Shown here one piece after another: positions 23,037 to 34,748 of a stretch of DNA of 64,000 nucleotides (position 1 is the first letter of the stretch; each line of letters opens with the position of its first letter). The notes under the pieces are model-generated. The model did no database searches. It worked only from the letters and a program-made list of their open reading frames with translations, and was not told the DNA's origin. Both the position numbers and the translations under genes were made by a program. The stretch covers positions 13,014,346 through 13,078,345 of the forward strand of contig OX388344.1 of assembly GCA_947579665.1 (NCBI GenBank), read 5' to 3'. This stretch comes from Sympetrum striolatum (Eukaryota; Arthropoda; Insecta; Odonata; Libellulidae).

Positions 23037-24149
23037 TACGAGTAAAATGTTGCTTGCATACTGCAAGCACATCGATAACAAAAGTTTTTTGTCGGCATCA
23101 CATAGAGTGAGTCCTCAAAAGAAAAAAAAATGGTTAGAAAATATTCTTAATTTCCACTGCAATTTATTCGTCTGGCATCGAACCCAGGTCTTCCCGGTCA
23201 TACTTACTATGCAGAACCATAGAAGATCACCATCTGTAACTATGTGTGAAAATTCAAGTAGAAATATTAACTGCAACTGCCTCAAACGACGTCCTACGTT
23301 TCCCTTATATTCCTTATGATAGAAATGCTAATGTGCTCTGGCATCGAACCCAGGAATAGTACGGTTTTATCTGATTTTTTTTCTAAAACCAATTCATTTC
23401 ATACATCTTCCAGCCGAGTACGAACTTCCTATCATTTCGATAAGTGCATCAAAAAAATAATGAAATACTAAACCAATGTATTTTAAACGGGAGACATATT
23501 TGCCGCCCGGCGTCGAACCCGGATCTTTCTGGTAATTCTTCCTATGCAACATAATAGAAGATCACTATCTCTAACTATGTGTGAAAATTCGAGCAGAAAT
23601 ATTGGCTGAAACTGCCTCAAACGACGTCCTACTTTTCCCTTATATTCCTTATGAGAGAAATGTTAATATGCTCTGGCATCGAACCCAGGAATAGTACGGG
23701 CTTAAGAAATTTTTTTCTGAATCCAATTCTTAATATATATCTTGTAGCTGAGCGAAAAGTTCCTTACATTCCGGTAAGTGCATCAAAAAAATAAATGAAA
23801 AACTATCCCCATGCATTTTAAAGGCGGGATTTTTGCATCGTCCTAGCGTCGAACCCAGGACGTTCTCATTAGTAATCATTAATGTTTATAATAGTTATTG
23901 ACCATATCTCTAAGCTCCTTGAATTTCGATTCTCTACCTGTCCGGGAAGTATTATTAAAAACATTTTGAAAATCGCCACCATGTATCCTTATGGAGAAAA
24001 TCGGGACTTTGGGGCCTTCTGGAATCGAACCCATGACACCGAGGTTCAATGTCGGCTTTTTCCTGGAGGTTACACGTTATGGCCAATACGTCGTAAAAAT
24101 TTCAAGTCTTTGGCACTTGTGGAACATGGTAAAACTTTTGATCCCCTAT
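23037..24149 (-). repeat. Block 19, N-class with type II end
   Basis: Motifs near 23177, 23342, 23512 (GCGTCGAACCCGG), 23678, 23848 and 24026. The type II end abuts the next terminus with only an AT run between. Confidence 0.9.
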
Positions 24150-24156
24150 ATATATA

Positions 24157-25236
24157 TACGAGTAAAATGTAGCTTGCATACTGCAAGCAGATCGGCAATA
24201 CTAATTTCATATCGGCATCACATCGGGACGGTCCTCATAAGGAAAAAAAGGATTTAATTTTTTCTTAAAATTCGCTGAAATTTCATCGTCTGGAATCGAA
24301 CCCGGGTCTTACTGGAAATCCTACTATGAAACACAATAGAAGATCACCATCTCTAACTATGTGTGAAAATTCAAGCAGAAATATTGGCTACAACTGCCTC
24401 AAAAGACGCGCTAATGTTCACGAATGTAAATGGCTCTCGGGACTCGAACCAAGGACGATCTTGGAAATTTAAAAAATGTTTCTGAAAGTTATTATTGATC
24501 TCAATCTATATGCCAAATTTCAAGTTTCTATATTATTGGGAAAGGTTTCAAAATAATTCCTAAAAATCGGATCAACTTCTGATTGCAGAGACACCTGGTG
24601 TCGAACCCAGGACACATTGATAGCTATGAATGCATAGTATGATTTGTTAAGACTGGTTCTTCTATCATGCTAAGTTTTAAGTCGATAGCATGCCGGGAAG
24701 TACCTTAAACTTGTTTCCGTTATCTCCATAAGAAATGCATTGAGGAATGTAAATGGCCCTCTGGGATCGAACCAAGGAACATCAGGGAAAACATAAAAAT
24801 CGATTATGAAATATATTTATGATATCTAATCCCATACCGAATGTCAATGTTCCATGTCATCGGGAAAGGGTCCAAAAAAAATCTTGAAAATCGCCACCAT
24901 GCATTTTAAACGGCAGATTTTTGCATCGACCTAGCATCGAACCCAGGTTATTTTCCGTAACACTCGTTTTGTTTTCGATAGACCATGACCATATATAAAG
25001 GCTCCTTGAGTTTTAAGTCCCTACCTATCCGGCAAGTATTTTTTTTTAATTCCCGAAAATCAAAGCAATGCATTTAAACGGGAAAAATCGGGAATTTGGG
25101 GCCCTCTGGAATCGAACCCATGACACTGAGGATCAAAATAGCAATTTTTCTGGTGGTTACACGTTATGGCCACTACTCCGTAAAAATTTCAGCTCAATCA
25201 CTCTTGTGGTTTAGGCTGTGAGTTTGTATCCTCTCT
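24157..25236 (-). repeat. Block 20
   Basis: Complete block, type I end. The m2 motif is GACTCGAACC, the GAGTCC lineage shared with blocks 1, 22, 38, 40 and 41. Confidence 0.9.
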
Positions 25237-25294
25237 ATATATATCTATTATATATAGATGCTTCTCCGGATTCATTCATGTATCCATATATATA

Positions 25295-26376
25295 TCCGAG
25301 TAAAATGTAGCTTGCATACTGCAAGCAGATCGGCAATACTAATTTCATATCGGCATCATATCGGGACGGTCCTTAAAAGAAAAACAAATAGGATTGAAAT
25401 TTTTCTTAAAATTCGCTTTAATTTAATCGTCTGGCATCGAACCCGGGTCTTCCGGGTGAAATTACTATGCTGCACAACAAAAGAATACCATCTCTAACTA
25501 TGTGTGAAATTTCAAGCAGAAATATTGGCTACAATTGCCTCAAAAGACGTTCTAATTTTCACGAATCTAAATGGCTCTCTGGATTTGAACCAAGGACGAT
25601 CTTGGAAATATAAAAAATGTTTCTGAAAGTAATTATTGATCTCAAACTATATGCAAAATTTCAAGTTTCTATATTATTGGAAAGGTTTCAAAATAATTCC
25701 TAAAAATCGGATCAACTTCTGATTGCAGAGACACCTGGTGTCGAACCCAGGACATATTGTAAGCTGTGCATGCAAAGTTTGATTTGTAAAGACTGGCTTT
25801 TCTATCATGCAAAGTTTGATGTCGATAGCATGCCGGGAAGTACCTTAATTTTGTTTCCGTTATCTCCGTAAGAAATGCATTCAGAAGTGCAAATGGTCCT
25901 CTGGGATCGAACCAAGGACCATCAGCGAACATGAAAAATTTGATTACGAAATATATTTATGATATGTATCGACGTGCCGAGTTTCATGTATCCATGTTAT
26001 CGGGAAAGGACCCAAAAAAAATTTTCAAAATTGCCGCAATGCATTTTAAACGGCCGATTTTTGCCCCGACCTAGCATCGAACCATGGACCATATTCGGCA
26101 ATGTCTTTCTGATTTACGTTGGATTTGCACGGCTTCTAGCGATCCCTTGAATTTCAACCCTCTACTTTTCCGGGAAGTGCCTCAAAAAAATTTTTGAAAA
26201 TCCCCGCCATGTATTCTAATGGAGAAAATCGCGACTTTGGGGCCCTCTGGAATCGAACCTATGACACTGAGGATCAAAATCGCAATTTTTCTGGCGGTTA
26301 CACGTTATGGCCAATACGTGGTAAAAAGTTCGAGTCAATGACGCCAGTAGTTTAGCCTGTGAATTAGTATCCTATC
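25295..26376 (-). repeat. Block 21
   Basis: Complete block, type I end. The terminus reads TCCGAG instead of TACGAG. m5 has TCGAACCATGG followed by an alternative m5-m6 joining segment (GGCTTCTAGCGATCCC) seen also in blocks 9, 27, 30, 42 and 47. Confidence 0.9.
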
Positions 26377-26504
26377 TGGGTATCTGGGTATCTGGGTATA
26401 TCATGAATGAATCCGGAGAAGCATCTATATATAATAGATATGAATGAATCCGGAGAAGCATCTAAATATAATAGATAGATGCTTCTCCGGATACATCTAT
26501 TATA
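26377..26504. repeat. CTGGGTAT repeat and three linkers
   Basis: Octamer repeats followed by two linkers in the GAATCCGGAGAAGC sense and one in the opposite sense, with TATATAATAGATA spacers. Confidence 0.78.
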
Positions 26505-26594
26505 TACGAGTAAAATGTAGCTTGCATACTGCAAGCAGATCGGCAATACTAATTTCATATCGGCATCACATCGGGACGGTCCTCATAAGAAAAA
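26505..26594 (-). repeat. Block 22, left part, interrupted
   Basis: Hairpin end and the first part of m1 up to the A-run after GGTCCTCATAAG. The rest of the same block resumes at 30251 after three copies of the second repeat family. Confidence 0.88.
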
Positions 26595-27985
26595 ATCTGA
26601 TGTGGCCAGCACATGACTTTCTCCATATATATAAGATGTAAATATTTATCTACCGCAATAATTTCGAACTCTATATTCCATCTAAACTTGGAATTTGAGT
26701 TATTAATATTATATATTATCTTTGATGCCAAAAACATGATAAATAATTTTTACGGGACATGATCGATGAAAAACGATGAAATTGGCCTTTCGCCCATAGA
26801 GCCCAGAGCGCCCACAAAGTACATAATCAGCAACTTCCGGTTTATCAGTATTTCATGAATAACTCCTACACAATCAGTGATAAAAAAATATGTTTCAACC
26901 AAAAGTTATAGTACACTACATTTTCTAAAACTTTTACAAATAATAGTATATACCTAAATACCATATTTATGGAGATATTTTGAAAACCGGAAATGAGCTT
27001 TGAAGAATTAAGCTCAACTTCCGGTAAACCGATTCACTCCAAAAACTAATCAACTCTAACGACACAAACCAAAATACTATATATGAAATTTGGTGTTGAT
27101 CCGACAAATAGTTTTCATGTTAGAGCGCCCACAAAGTACATAATCATCTTCTTCCGGTTTATCAGTATTTCACGAATAACTCCTAATCAACCGGTTATAC
27201 AAAAATATGTTAAATACAAAAGTTATAGTAAATTATATTATCTAAAACTTTTATAAGGAATACAATATACCAATATATCATATTTATGGATATATTTTGA
27301 AAACCAGAAATGAGCTTTACACAACGTACATAATCAGCAACTTCCGGTTTATCAGTATTTCATGGATAACTCCTAAACAATCAGTGATGCAAAAATATGT
27401 TTCATACAAAAGTTATAGTAAAATTAATTTTCTACAACATTTATAAATAATAGTATATACCTAAATATCATATTAATGGAGATATTTTGAAAACCGGAAA
27501 TGAGCTTTGAAGAATGAAGCTCGACTTCCGGTCAGCCGATTTACTCCAAAAACTAATCAACTCTAACGACTGTAATAAAAGTACAATTTATGAAATTTGG
27601 TGTTGATCCGACAAATAGTTTTCATGTTAGAGCGCCCACAAAGTACATAATCATCTTCTTCCGGTTTATCAGTATTTCACGAATAACTCCTAATGAACCG
27701 GTGATACAAAAATATGTTAAATACAAAAGTTATAGTAAATTATACTATCTAAAACTTTTATAAGTAATACAATAGACGTATATATCATATTTATGGAGAT
27801 ATTTTGAAAACCGGAAATGAGCTTTAATGAATAAAGCTCGACTTCCGGTTAACGGATTTACTCCAAAAACTAATCAACTCTGACAGCACACACAACAGTA
27901 CTATATATGAAGTTTGGTATTGATACGACTTTTAGTTTTCGAGTTAGAACGCCCATTATCACACACACACATACACACACACACA

Positions 27986-28022
<37 letters not shown>

Positions 28023-28155
28023 ACAGACATCATTCAGAAAATGGTCAAAACGTGTTCTAGGGACCCCAAAACGTGTATTTCCGTTGAAATCTCGAAGTCG
28101 AATTTTTTCATGAAAACAATACTTTCTCTATACTTCGTATATGGAGAAAGTAAAA
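26595..28155 (+). mobile_element. Family 2 element, copy a
   Basis: Begins ATCTGATGTGGCCAGCACAT, then ACTTTCTCCATATA. Four internal repeats start near 26807, 27123, 27319 and 27631 (two slightly different kinds in alternation, period about 315 bp, the second shortened to about 196). Each contains an AACCGGAA...TTCCGGTT hairpin flanking a GAGCTTT/AAGCTC pair. A CA tract follows, then a tail of about 130 bp ending in hairpin CTTTCTCTATAC/GTATATGGAGAAAG. The start and the tail share ACTTTCTCCATAT in inverted order. No coding capacity is seen, so it is non-autonomous. The plan recalls Helentron-associated elements, which is inference. Confidence 0.82.
27958..28024. repeat. CA microsatellite, copy a
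   Basis: An AC-dinucleotide tract with a few AT and TC interruptions, at the fixed position between internal repeats and tail of family 2. Confidence 0.95.
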
Positions 28156-29030
28156 ATCTGATGTGGCCAGCACATGACTTTCTCCATATATATAAGATGT
28201 AAATATTTATCTACGAAAGTATTTTCGAACTCTGTATTCCATCTAAACTTTGAAGATGAGTGATTAATTTATATCATATTATCTTTTACGTCACAAACAT
28301 TATAAATAATGTTTTTCGGGACATGCTCGATGAAAAACGATGAAATGGCTATTCGCCCACAGCGCCCAGAGCGCTCATGAAGTACAAAATCGGCAACTTC
28401 CGGTTTATCAGTATTTCATGAATATCTCCTAAAAAATCAGTTTTACAAATATATATTTCAAACAAAAGTTTTAGCAAAATTTATTTTCTAAAACTATTAT
28501 AATTAATAGTATATACCTAAATATCATATTTATTGAGATATTTTGAAAACCGGAAATGAGCTTTGAAGAATGAAGCTCGACTTCCGTTGTACTGATTTGC
28601 TCCAAAAACTAATCAACTCTAAACACACCAACCAAAATACTATATATGAAATTTGGTGTTGATCCGACAATTAATTTTCATGTTAGATCGCCCACAAAGT
28701 ACATAATAGCTACTTCCGGTTTATCAGTAATTCACGAATAACTTCTAATCAACCGATGATAAAAATATATTTTAAATACAAAAGTTATAGTATATCACAT
28801 TATCTAAAACTTTTATAAGGTACACAATATACCTATCCATCATATTTATGGAGATATTTTGAAAACCGGAAATGAGCTTTGATGAAGAAAGCTCGACTTC
28901 CGGTCAACCGATTTACTCCAAAAACTAATCAACTCTGACAGCACACAAAACAGTACTATATATGAAGTTTGGTTTTGATACGACTAATAGTTTTCACGGT
29001 AGAGCGCCCACTAGCACACACACACATACA

Positions 29031-29097
<67 letters not shown>

Positions 29098-29231
29098 ACA
29101 GACATCATTCCGAAAATGGTCAAAACGTGTTCTAGGGACCCCAAAACGTGTATTTCCGTTGAAATCTCAAAGTCGAATTTTTTCATGAAAACAATACTTT
29201 CTCTATACTTCGTATATGGAGAAAGTAAAAA
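28156..29231 (+). mobile_element. Family 2 element, copy b
   Basis: Starts directly after the GAGAAAGTAAAA end of copy a. Two internal repeats start near 28370 and 28687, then a CA tract and the hairpin tail. About 1.08 kb long against 1.56 kb for copy a, the difference being two internal repeats. Confidence 0.82.
29014..29100. repeat. CA microsatellite, copy b
   Basis: An almost uninterrupted AC tract. Confidence 0.95.
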
Positions 29232-30055
29232 ATCTGATGTGGCCAGCACATGACTTTCTCCATATATAAGATGTAAATACTTATCTACGACAGTAATTTC
29301 GAACTCTAAACATTATAAATAATGTTGCTCGGGACAAGCTGGATGAAAAACTATGAACCTGGACTTTCGCCCATTGAGCCCAGAGCGCCCACAAAGTACA
29401 TAATCAGCAACTTCCGGTTTATCAGTATTTCAGAAATAACTCCTAAACAATCAGTGATACGAAACTATGTTTCCTACAAAAGTTATAGTAAATAATATTT
29501 TCTAAAACATTTATAAATAATAGTATATACCTAAATATCATATTTATGGAGATATGTTGAAAACCGGGAATGAGCTTTGAAGAATGAAGCTCAACTTCCG
29601 GTTCACCGATTTACTCCAAAAACTAATCAACTTTAAAGACTGTAATAGAAGTACTACATATGAAATTTGGTGTTGATCCGCCAAATAGTTTTCATGTAAG
29701 AGCGCCCACAAAGTACATTATCATCTTCATCCGGTTTATCAGTGTTTCACGAATAACTCCTAATCAACCGGTGATACAAAAATAAGTTAAATACAAAAGT
29801 TATAGTAAATTATATTATCTAAAACTTTTATAAGGAATACAATATACGTATATATCATATTTATGGAGTGATTTTGAAAACCGGAAATGAGTTTTAATGA
29901 ATAAAGCTCGACTTCCGGTAGACCGATTTACTCCAAAAACTAATCAACTCTGACAGCACACAGAACAGTACCATATATGATGTTTGGTATTGATACGACT
30001 AATAGTTTTCACGTTAGAGCGCCCACTATCACACACACACATACACACACACACA

Positions 30056-30102
<47 letters not shown>

Positions 30103-30250
30103 ACACACACACATACACACAGACATCATTCCGAAAATGGTCAAAACGTGTTCTAGGGACCCCAAAACATGTATTTCCGTTGAAATCTCGAAGCCGAATT
30201 TTTTCATGAAAACAATACTTTCTCTATACTTCGTATATGGAGAAAGTAAA
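29232..30250 (+). mobile_element. Family 2 element, copy c
   Basis: Third head-to-tail copy. About 60 bp of the 5' part is missing (TTCGAACTCTA joins AACATTATAAATAATG near 29308). Internal repeats start near 29387 and 29700. It ends GAGAAAGTAAA and block 22 sequence resumes with AAAGGATTTAA. Confidence 0.82.
30030..30121. repeat. CA microsatellite, copy c
   Basis: An AC tract with isolated TC, CC and AT interruptions. Confidence 0.95.
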
Positions 30251-31240
30251 AAAGGATTTAATTTTTTCTTAAAATTCGCTGAAATTTCATCGTCTGGAAT
30301 CAAACCCGGGTCTTACTGGAAAACCTACTATGAAACACAATAGAAGATCACCATCTCTAACTATGTGCGAAAATTCAAGCAGAAATATTGGCTACAACTG
30401 CCTCAAAAGACGCGCTAATGTTCACGAATGTAAATGGCTCTCGGGACTCGAACCAAGGATGATCTTGGAAATTTAAAAAATGTTTCTGAAAGTAATTATT
30501 GATCTCAAACTATATGCCAAATTTCAAGTTTCTATATTATTGGGAAAGGTTTCAAAATAATTCCTAAAAATCGGATCAACTTCTGATTGCAGAGACACCT
30601 GGTGTCGAACCCAGGACACATTGATAGCTATGAATGCATAGTTTGATTTGTTAAGACTGGTTCTTCTATCATGTTAAGTTTTAGGTCGATAGCATGCCGG
30701 GAAGTACCTTAAACTTGTTTCCGTAATCTCCATAAGAAATGCATTGAGGAATGTAAATGGCCCTCTGGGATCGAACCAAGGAACATCAGGGAAAACATAA
30801 AAATCGATTATGAAATATATTTATGATATCTAACCCCATACCGAATTTCAATGTTCCATGACATCGTGAAAGGGTCCCAAAAAAATCTTAAAAATCGCCA
30901 CCGTGCATTTTAAACGGCAGATTTTTGCATCGACCTAGCGTCGAACCCAGGTTATTTTCCGTAAAACTCATTTATGTTTTCGATAGACCATGACCATATA
31001 TAAAGGCTCCTTGAGTTTTAAGTCCCTACCTATCCGGCAAGTATTTTTTTTTAATTTCCGAAAATCAAAGCAATGCATTTAAACGGGAAAAATCGGGAAT
31101 TTGGGGCCCTCTTGAATCGAACCCATGACACTGAGGATAAAAATCGCAATTTTTCTGGTGGTTACACGTTATGGCCAATACGCCGTAAAAATTTCAGTTC
31201 AATCACTCTTGTGGTTTAGGCTGTGAGTTTGTAACCTCTC
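30251..31240 (-). repeat. Block 22, right part
   Basis: Continues m1 exactly where 26594 stopped, with m1 motif AATCAAACCCGGG near 30298, then m2-m6 and a type I end. Joined with 26505-26594 it gives a normal block of about 1.08 kb, which shows that the family 2 triplet is an insertion. Confidence 0.9.
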
Positions 31241-31304
31241 TATATATCTATTATATATAGATGCTTCTCCGGATTCATTCATATATCATATATTCATATA
31301 TATA
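31241..31304. repeat. Linker and AT run
   Basis: TATTATATATAGATG, GCTTCTCCGGATTCATTC and AT runs up to the outer edge of the palindrome. Confidence 0.72.
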
Positions 31305-32411
31305 TACGAGTAAAATATAGCTTGCATACTGCAAGCAGATCGACAACACTAATTTCATATCGGCATCATATCGGGACGGACATCAAAAGAAAAAAAAAAT
31401 TCAAAATATTCGTAGAATTCGCTGCAATTTAATCACCTGGCAGCGAACCCCGGTCTTCCTGGTGTACTTACTATGCAGCAAAATAGAAAATTACCATATC
31501 AAACTATGTGTGAAAATTCAAGCAAAACTATTAGGTGCAACTACCTCAAACGACGTCCTACTATTCACATACACTCCTTATTTGAGAAATTATAATGTGC
31601 TCTGGCATCGAACCCAGGAACAGCATGGTCTTATCTATTTTTTTTCTTAAACAAAGTGTTAATATACATCTTCCATCTAAGCAAGAGCTCCCTTACATAT
31701 AGATAAATGCATAAAAAAATTATGAAAACATACCCCATAGTATTATATATGGGTGATATTTTTACCGCCCGGCATCGAACCCGGGTCTTTCAGGCAATAC
31801 TTTCTATGCAGCACAAAAGAAAAACACCATCTCTAACCGCGTATGCAAATTCAAGCAGAAATATTGGTTACAACTGCCTCAAATGACGTCCTACTTTTCC
31901 TTTATATTCCTTATGAGAGAAACGTTATTGTGCTCTGGCTTCGAACCCAGGAACAGTACGGTCTTATGAAAATTTTTTTCTAAAACTTATTCGTACCATA
32001 CATCTTCCAGCCAAGCACGAACATCCTATCATTTCGATAAGTGCATCTAAAAAAATAATGAAAAACGGCTCCCATGTATTTTAAAGGGCAGATCTTTGCA
32101 TCGTCCTAGCATCGAACCCAGGATAACTTTTGTAAAAGTCATTGATGTTTTCGAAAGTCCAAGACCATAAATATAGGCACCTTGAGTTTTACTTCTCTAC
32201 CTATCCGGAAAGTATTTTTTTTTAATTCCCGAAAATCACGGCAATGCATTCAAACGGGAAAAATCGGGACTTTGGGGCCCTCTGGAATCGAACCTATGAC
32301 ACTGAGGATCAAAGTCTCTTTTTTCCTGGGGGTTTCACGTTATGGCCAATATGTCATAAAAATTTCAGATCAATGACGCTTGTAGTTTAGGCTGTGAATT
32401 TGTATCCTATC
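31305..32411 (-). repeat. Block 23, N-class, left palindrome arm
   Basis: Motifs near 31442 (CAGCGAACCCCGG), 31609, 31773, 31940, 32110 and 32287. Type I end. It is the inverted partner of block 25 and also almost identical to block 43. Confidence 0.92.
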
Positions 32412-32424
32412 TATCTATATAGGT

Positions 32425-32516
32425 ATACGAGAAAAATGTTGCTTGCATACTGCAAGCAGATCGACAACACTATTTTCATGTCGGAATCATATCGGGACGG
32501 CCATCAAAAGAAAAAA
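32425..32516 (-). repeat. Block 24 start, cut by family 2
   Basis: The terminus TACGAGAAAAATG, hairpin and first part of m1 up to ATCAAAAGAAAAAAA, where family 2 copy d begins. It is mirrored at 33514-33605. Confidence 0.88.
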
Positions 32517-33376
32517 ATCTGATGTGGCCAGCACATGACTTTCTCCATATATATAAGATGTAAATAATTATCTATCGCAGTAATTTCGAACTCTATATTT
32601 CATCTATACTTTGAAGATGAGTGATTAATTTATATATTATTATCTTTTACGTCTCAAACATTATAAATAATGTTTTACGGAACATGATCGATGAAAAACG
32701 ATGAAATTGGTCTTCCGCCCATAGAGCCTAGAGCGCCCACAAAGTACATAATCAGCAACTTCCGGTTTATCAGTATTTCATGAATAACTCCTACACAATC
32801 AGTGATATAAAAATATGTTTCAACCAAAAGTTATAGTAAACTACATCTTCTAAAACTTTTATAAATAACAGTATATACCTAAATATCATATTTATGGAGA
32901 TATTATGAAAACCGGAAATGAGCTTTGAAGAATAAAGCTCAACTTCCGGTTGACCGATTTACTCCAAAAACTAATCAACTGTAACGACTGTATGAAAAGT
33001 TATATATATGAAATTTGGTGTTGATCCGACAAATAGTTTTCATGTTAGAGCGCCCACAAAGTACATAATCATCTTCTTCCGGTTTATCAGTATTTCACGA
33101 ATAACTCCTAATCAAACGGTGATACAAAAATATGTTAAATACAAAAGTTATAGTAAATAATATAATCTAAAACTTTTATTAGTAATACAATATACGTATA
33201 TATCATATTTATGGAGATATTTTGAAAACCGGAAATGAGCTTTAATGAATAAAGCTCGACTTCCGGTTGACCGATTTACTCCAAAAACTAATCAACTCTG
33301 ACAGCACACACCACAGTACTATATATGAAGTTTGGTATTGATACGACTAATAGTTTTCACGTTAGAGCGCTCACTA

Positions 33377-33432
<56 letters not shown>

Positions 33433-33513
33433 ACACACATACACATATACTGCGGTAGATAATTATTTACATCTTATATATATGGAGAAAGTCATGTGCT
33501 GGCCACATCAGAT
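32517..33513 (+). mobile_element. Family 2 element, copy d, two inverted 5' ends
   Basis: Starts like copies a-c, has two internal repeats (near 32733 and 33050) and a CA tract. In place of the hairpin tail it ends with an inverted copy of its own first 64 bp. It therefore has perfect or near-perfect terminal inverted repeats made of the 5' end only, which I read as a product of the inversion-duplication rather than the ancestral structure. Confidence 0.85.
33376..33446. repeat. CA microsatellite, copy d
   Basis: An AC tract with AT interruptions at its right end. The right palindrome arm begins just after it. Confidence 0.95.
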
Positions 33514-33605
33514 TTTTTTCTTTTGATGGCCGTCCCGATATGATTCCGACATGAAAATAGTGTTGTCGATCTGCTTGCAGTATGCAAGCAACATTTTTCT
33601 CGTAT
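33514..33605 (+). repeat. Block 24 start, inverted duplicate
   Basis: Mirror image of 32425-32516 including the rare terminus variant TTTTTCTCGTA, which shows it was copied and not independently inserted. Confidence 0.88.
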
Positions 33606-33621
33606 ACATATATAGATAGAT

Positions 33622-34725
33622 AGGATACAAATTCACAGCCTAAACTACAAGCGTCATTGATCTGAAATTTTTATGACATATTGGCCATAACGTGAAACCC
33701 CCAGGAAAAAAGAGACTTTGATCCTCAGTGTCATAGGTTCGATTCCAGAGGGCCCCAAAGTCCCGATTTTTCCCGTTTGAATGCATTGCCGTGATTTTCG
33801 GGAATTAAAAAGAAATACTTTCCGGATAGGTAGAGAAGTAAAACTCAAGGTGCCTATATTTATGGTCTTGGACTTTCGAAAACATCAATGACTTTTACAA
33901 AAGTTATCCTGGGTTCGATGCTAGGACGATGCAAAGATCTGCCCTTTAAAATACATGGGAGCCGTTTTTCATTATTTTTTTAGATGCACTTATCGAAATG
34001 ATAGGATGTTCGTGCTTGGCTGGAAGATGTATGGTTCGAATAAGTTTTAGAAAAAAATTTTCATAAGACCGTACTGTTCCTGGGTTCGAAGCCAGAGCAC
34101 AATAACGTTTCTCTCATAAGGAATATAAAGGAAAAGTAGGACGTCATTTGAGGCAGTTGTAACCAATATTTCTGCTTGAATTTGCATACGCGGTTAGAGA
34201 TGGTGTTTTTCTTTTGTGCTGCATAGAAAGTATTGCCTGAAAGACCCGGGTTCGATGCCGGGCGGTAAAAATATCACCCATATATAATACTATGGGGTAT
34301 CTTTTCATAATTTTTTTATGCATTTATCGATATGTAAGGGAGCTCTTGCTTAGATGGAAGATGTATATTAACACTTTGTTTAAGAAAAAAAATAGATAAG
34401 ACCATGCTGTTCCTGGGTTCGATGCCAGAGCACATTATAATTTCTCAAATAAGGAGTGTATGTGAATAGTAGGACGTCGTTTGAGGTAGTTGCACCTAAT
34501 AGTTTTGCTTGAATTTTCACACATAGTTTGATATGGTAATTTTCTATTTTGCTGCATAGTAAGTACACCAGGAAGACCGGGGTTCGCTGCGAGGCGATTA
34601 AATTGAAGCGAATTCTACGAATATTTTGAATTTTTTTTTTCTTTTGATATCCGTCCCGATATGATGCCGATATGAAATTAGTGTTGTCGATCTGCTTGCA
34701 GTATGCAAGCTACATTTTACTCGTA
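33622..34725 (+). repeat. Block 25, N-class, right palindrome arm
   Basis: Type I end at left. Motifs near 33746, 33914, 34084 (GGTTCGAAGCC), 34250, 34419 and 34584 (GGTTCGCTGC). Differs from block 23 at only a few positions. Confidence 0.92.
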
Positions 34726-34748
34726 TATATATAGATAGGTATATAGAT

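Larger units (their letters stand above)
31301..34729. repeat. 3.4-kb palindrome, arms ~1.28 kb
   Basis: 31301-32580 and 33450-34729 are inverted copies with all sampled positions summing to 66030, so the axis is 33015. Matching reads almost base for base, with rare differences (for instance AGGCGATT against the complement of AATCACCT in m1). The arms hold block 23/25, a block start with m1, and the first 64 bp of family 2. The spacer 32581-33449 is the rest of one family 2 copy. Confidence 0.92.

Noticed and set aside
26505..31240. LTR retrotransposon suspected from the repeated ~1-kb units
   Set aside because: No TG...CA ends, primer-binding site, polypurine tract or gag-pol reading frame is visible. 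The units are tandem non-coding copies.
32517..33513. Family 2 copy d as a classical TIR DNA transposon
   Set aside because: The terminal inverted repeats are two copies of the 5' end, and the palindrome extends far outside the element, so they result from rearrangement.
27907..33526. ORFs encoding His-Thr or Cys-Val runs
   Set aside because: They are translations of the CA microsatellites of family 2 in different frames and recur on both strands.
34252..34270. tRNA gene suspected from GACCCGGGTTCGATGCC
   Set aside because: Only a B-box/T-arm-like segment is present. No acceptor stem, D-arm, anticodon arm or convincing A box can be placed upstream, and the same holds for the other monomers.
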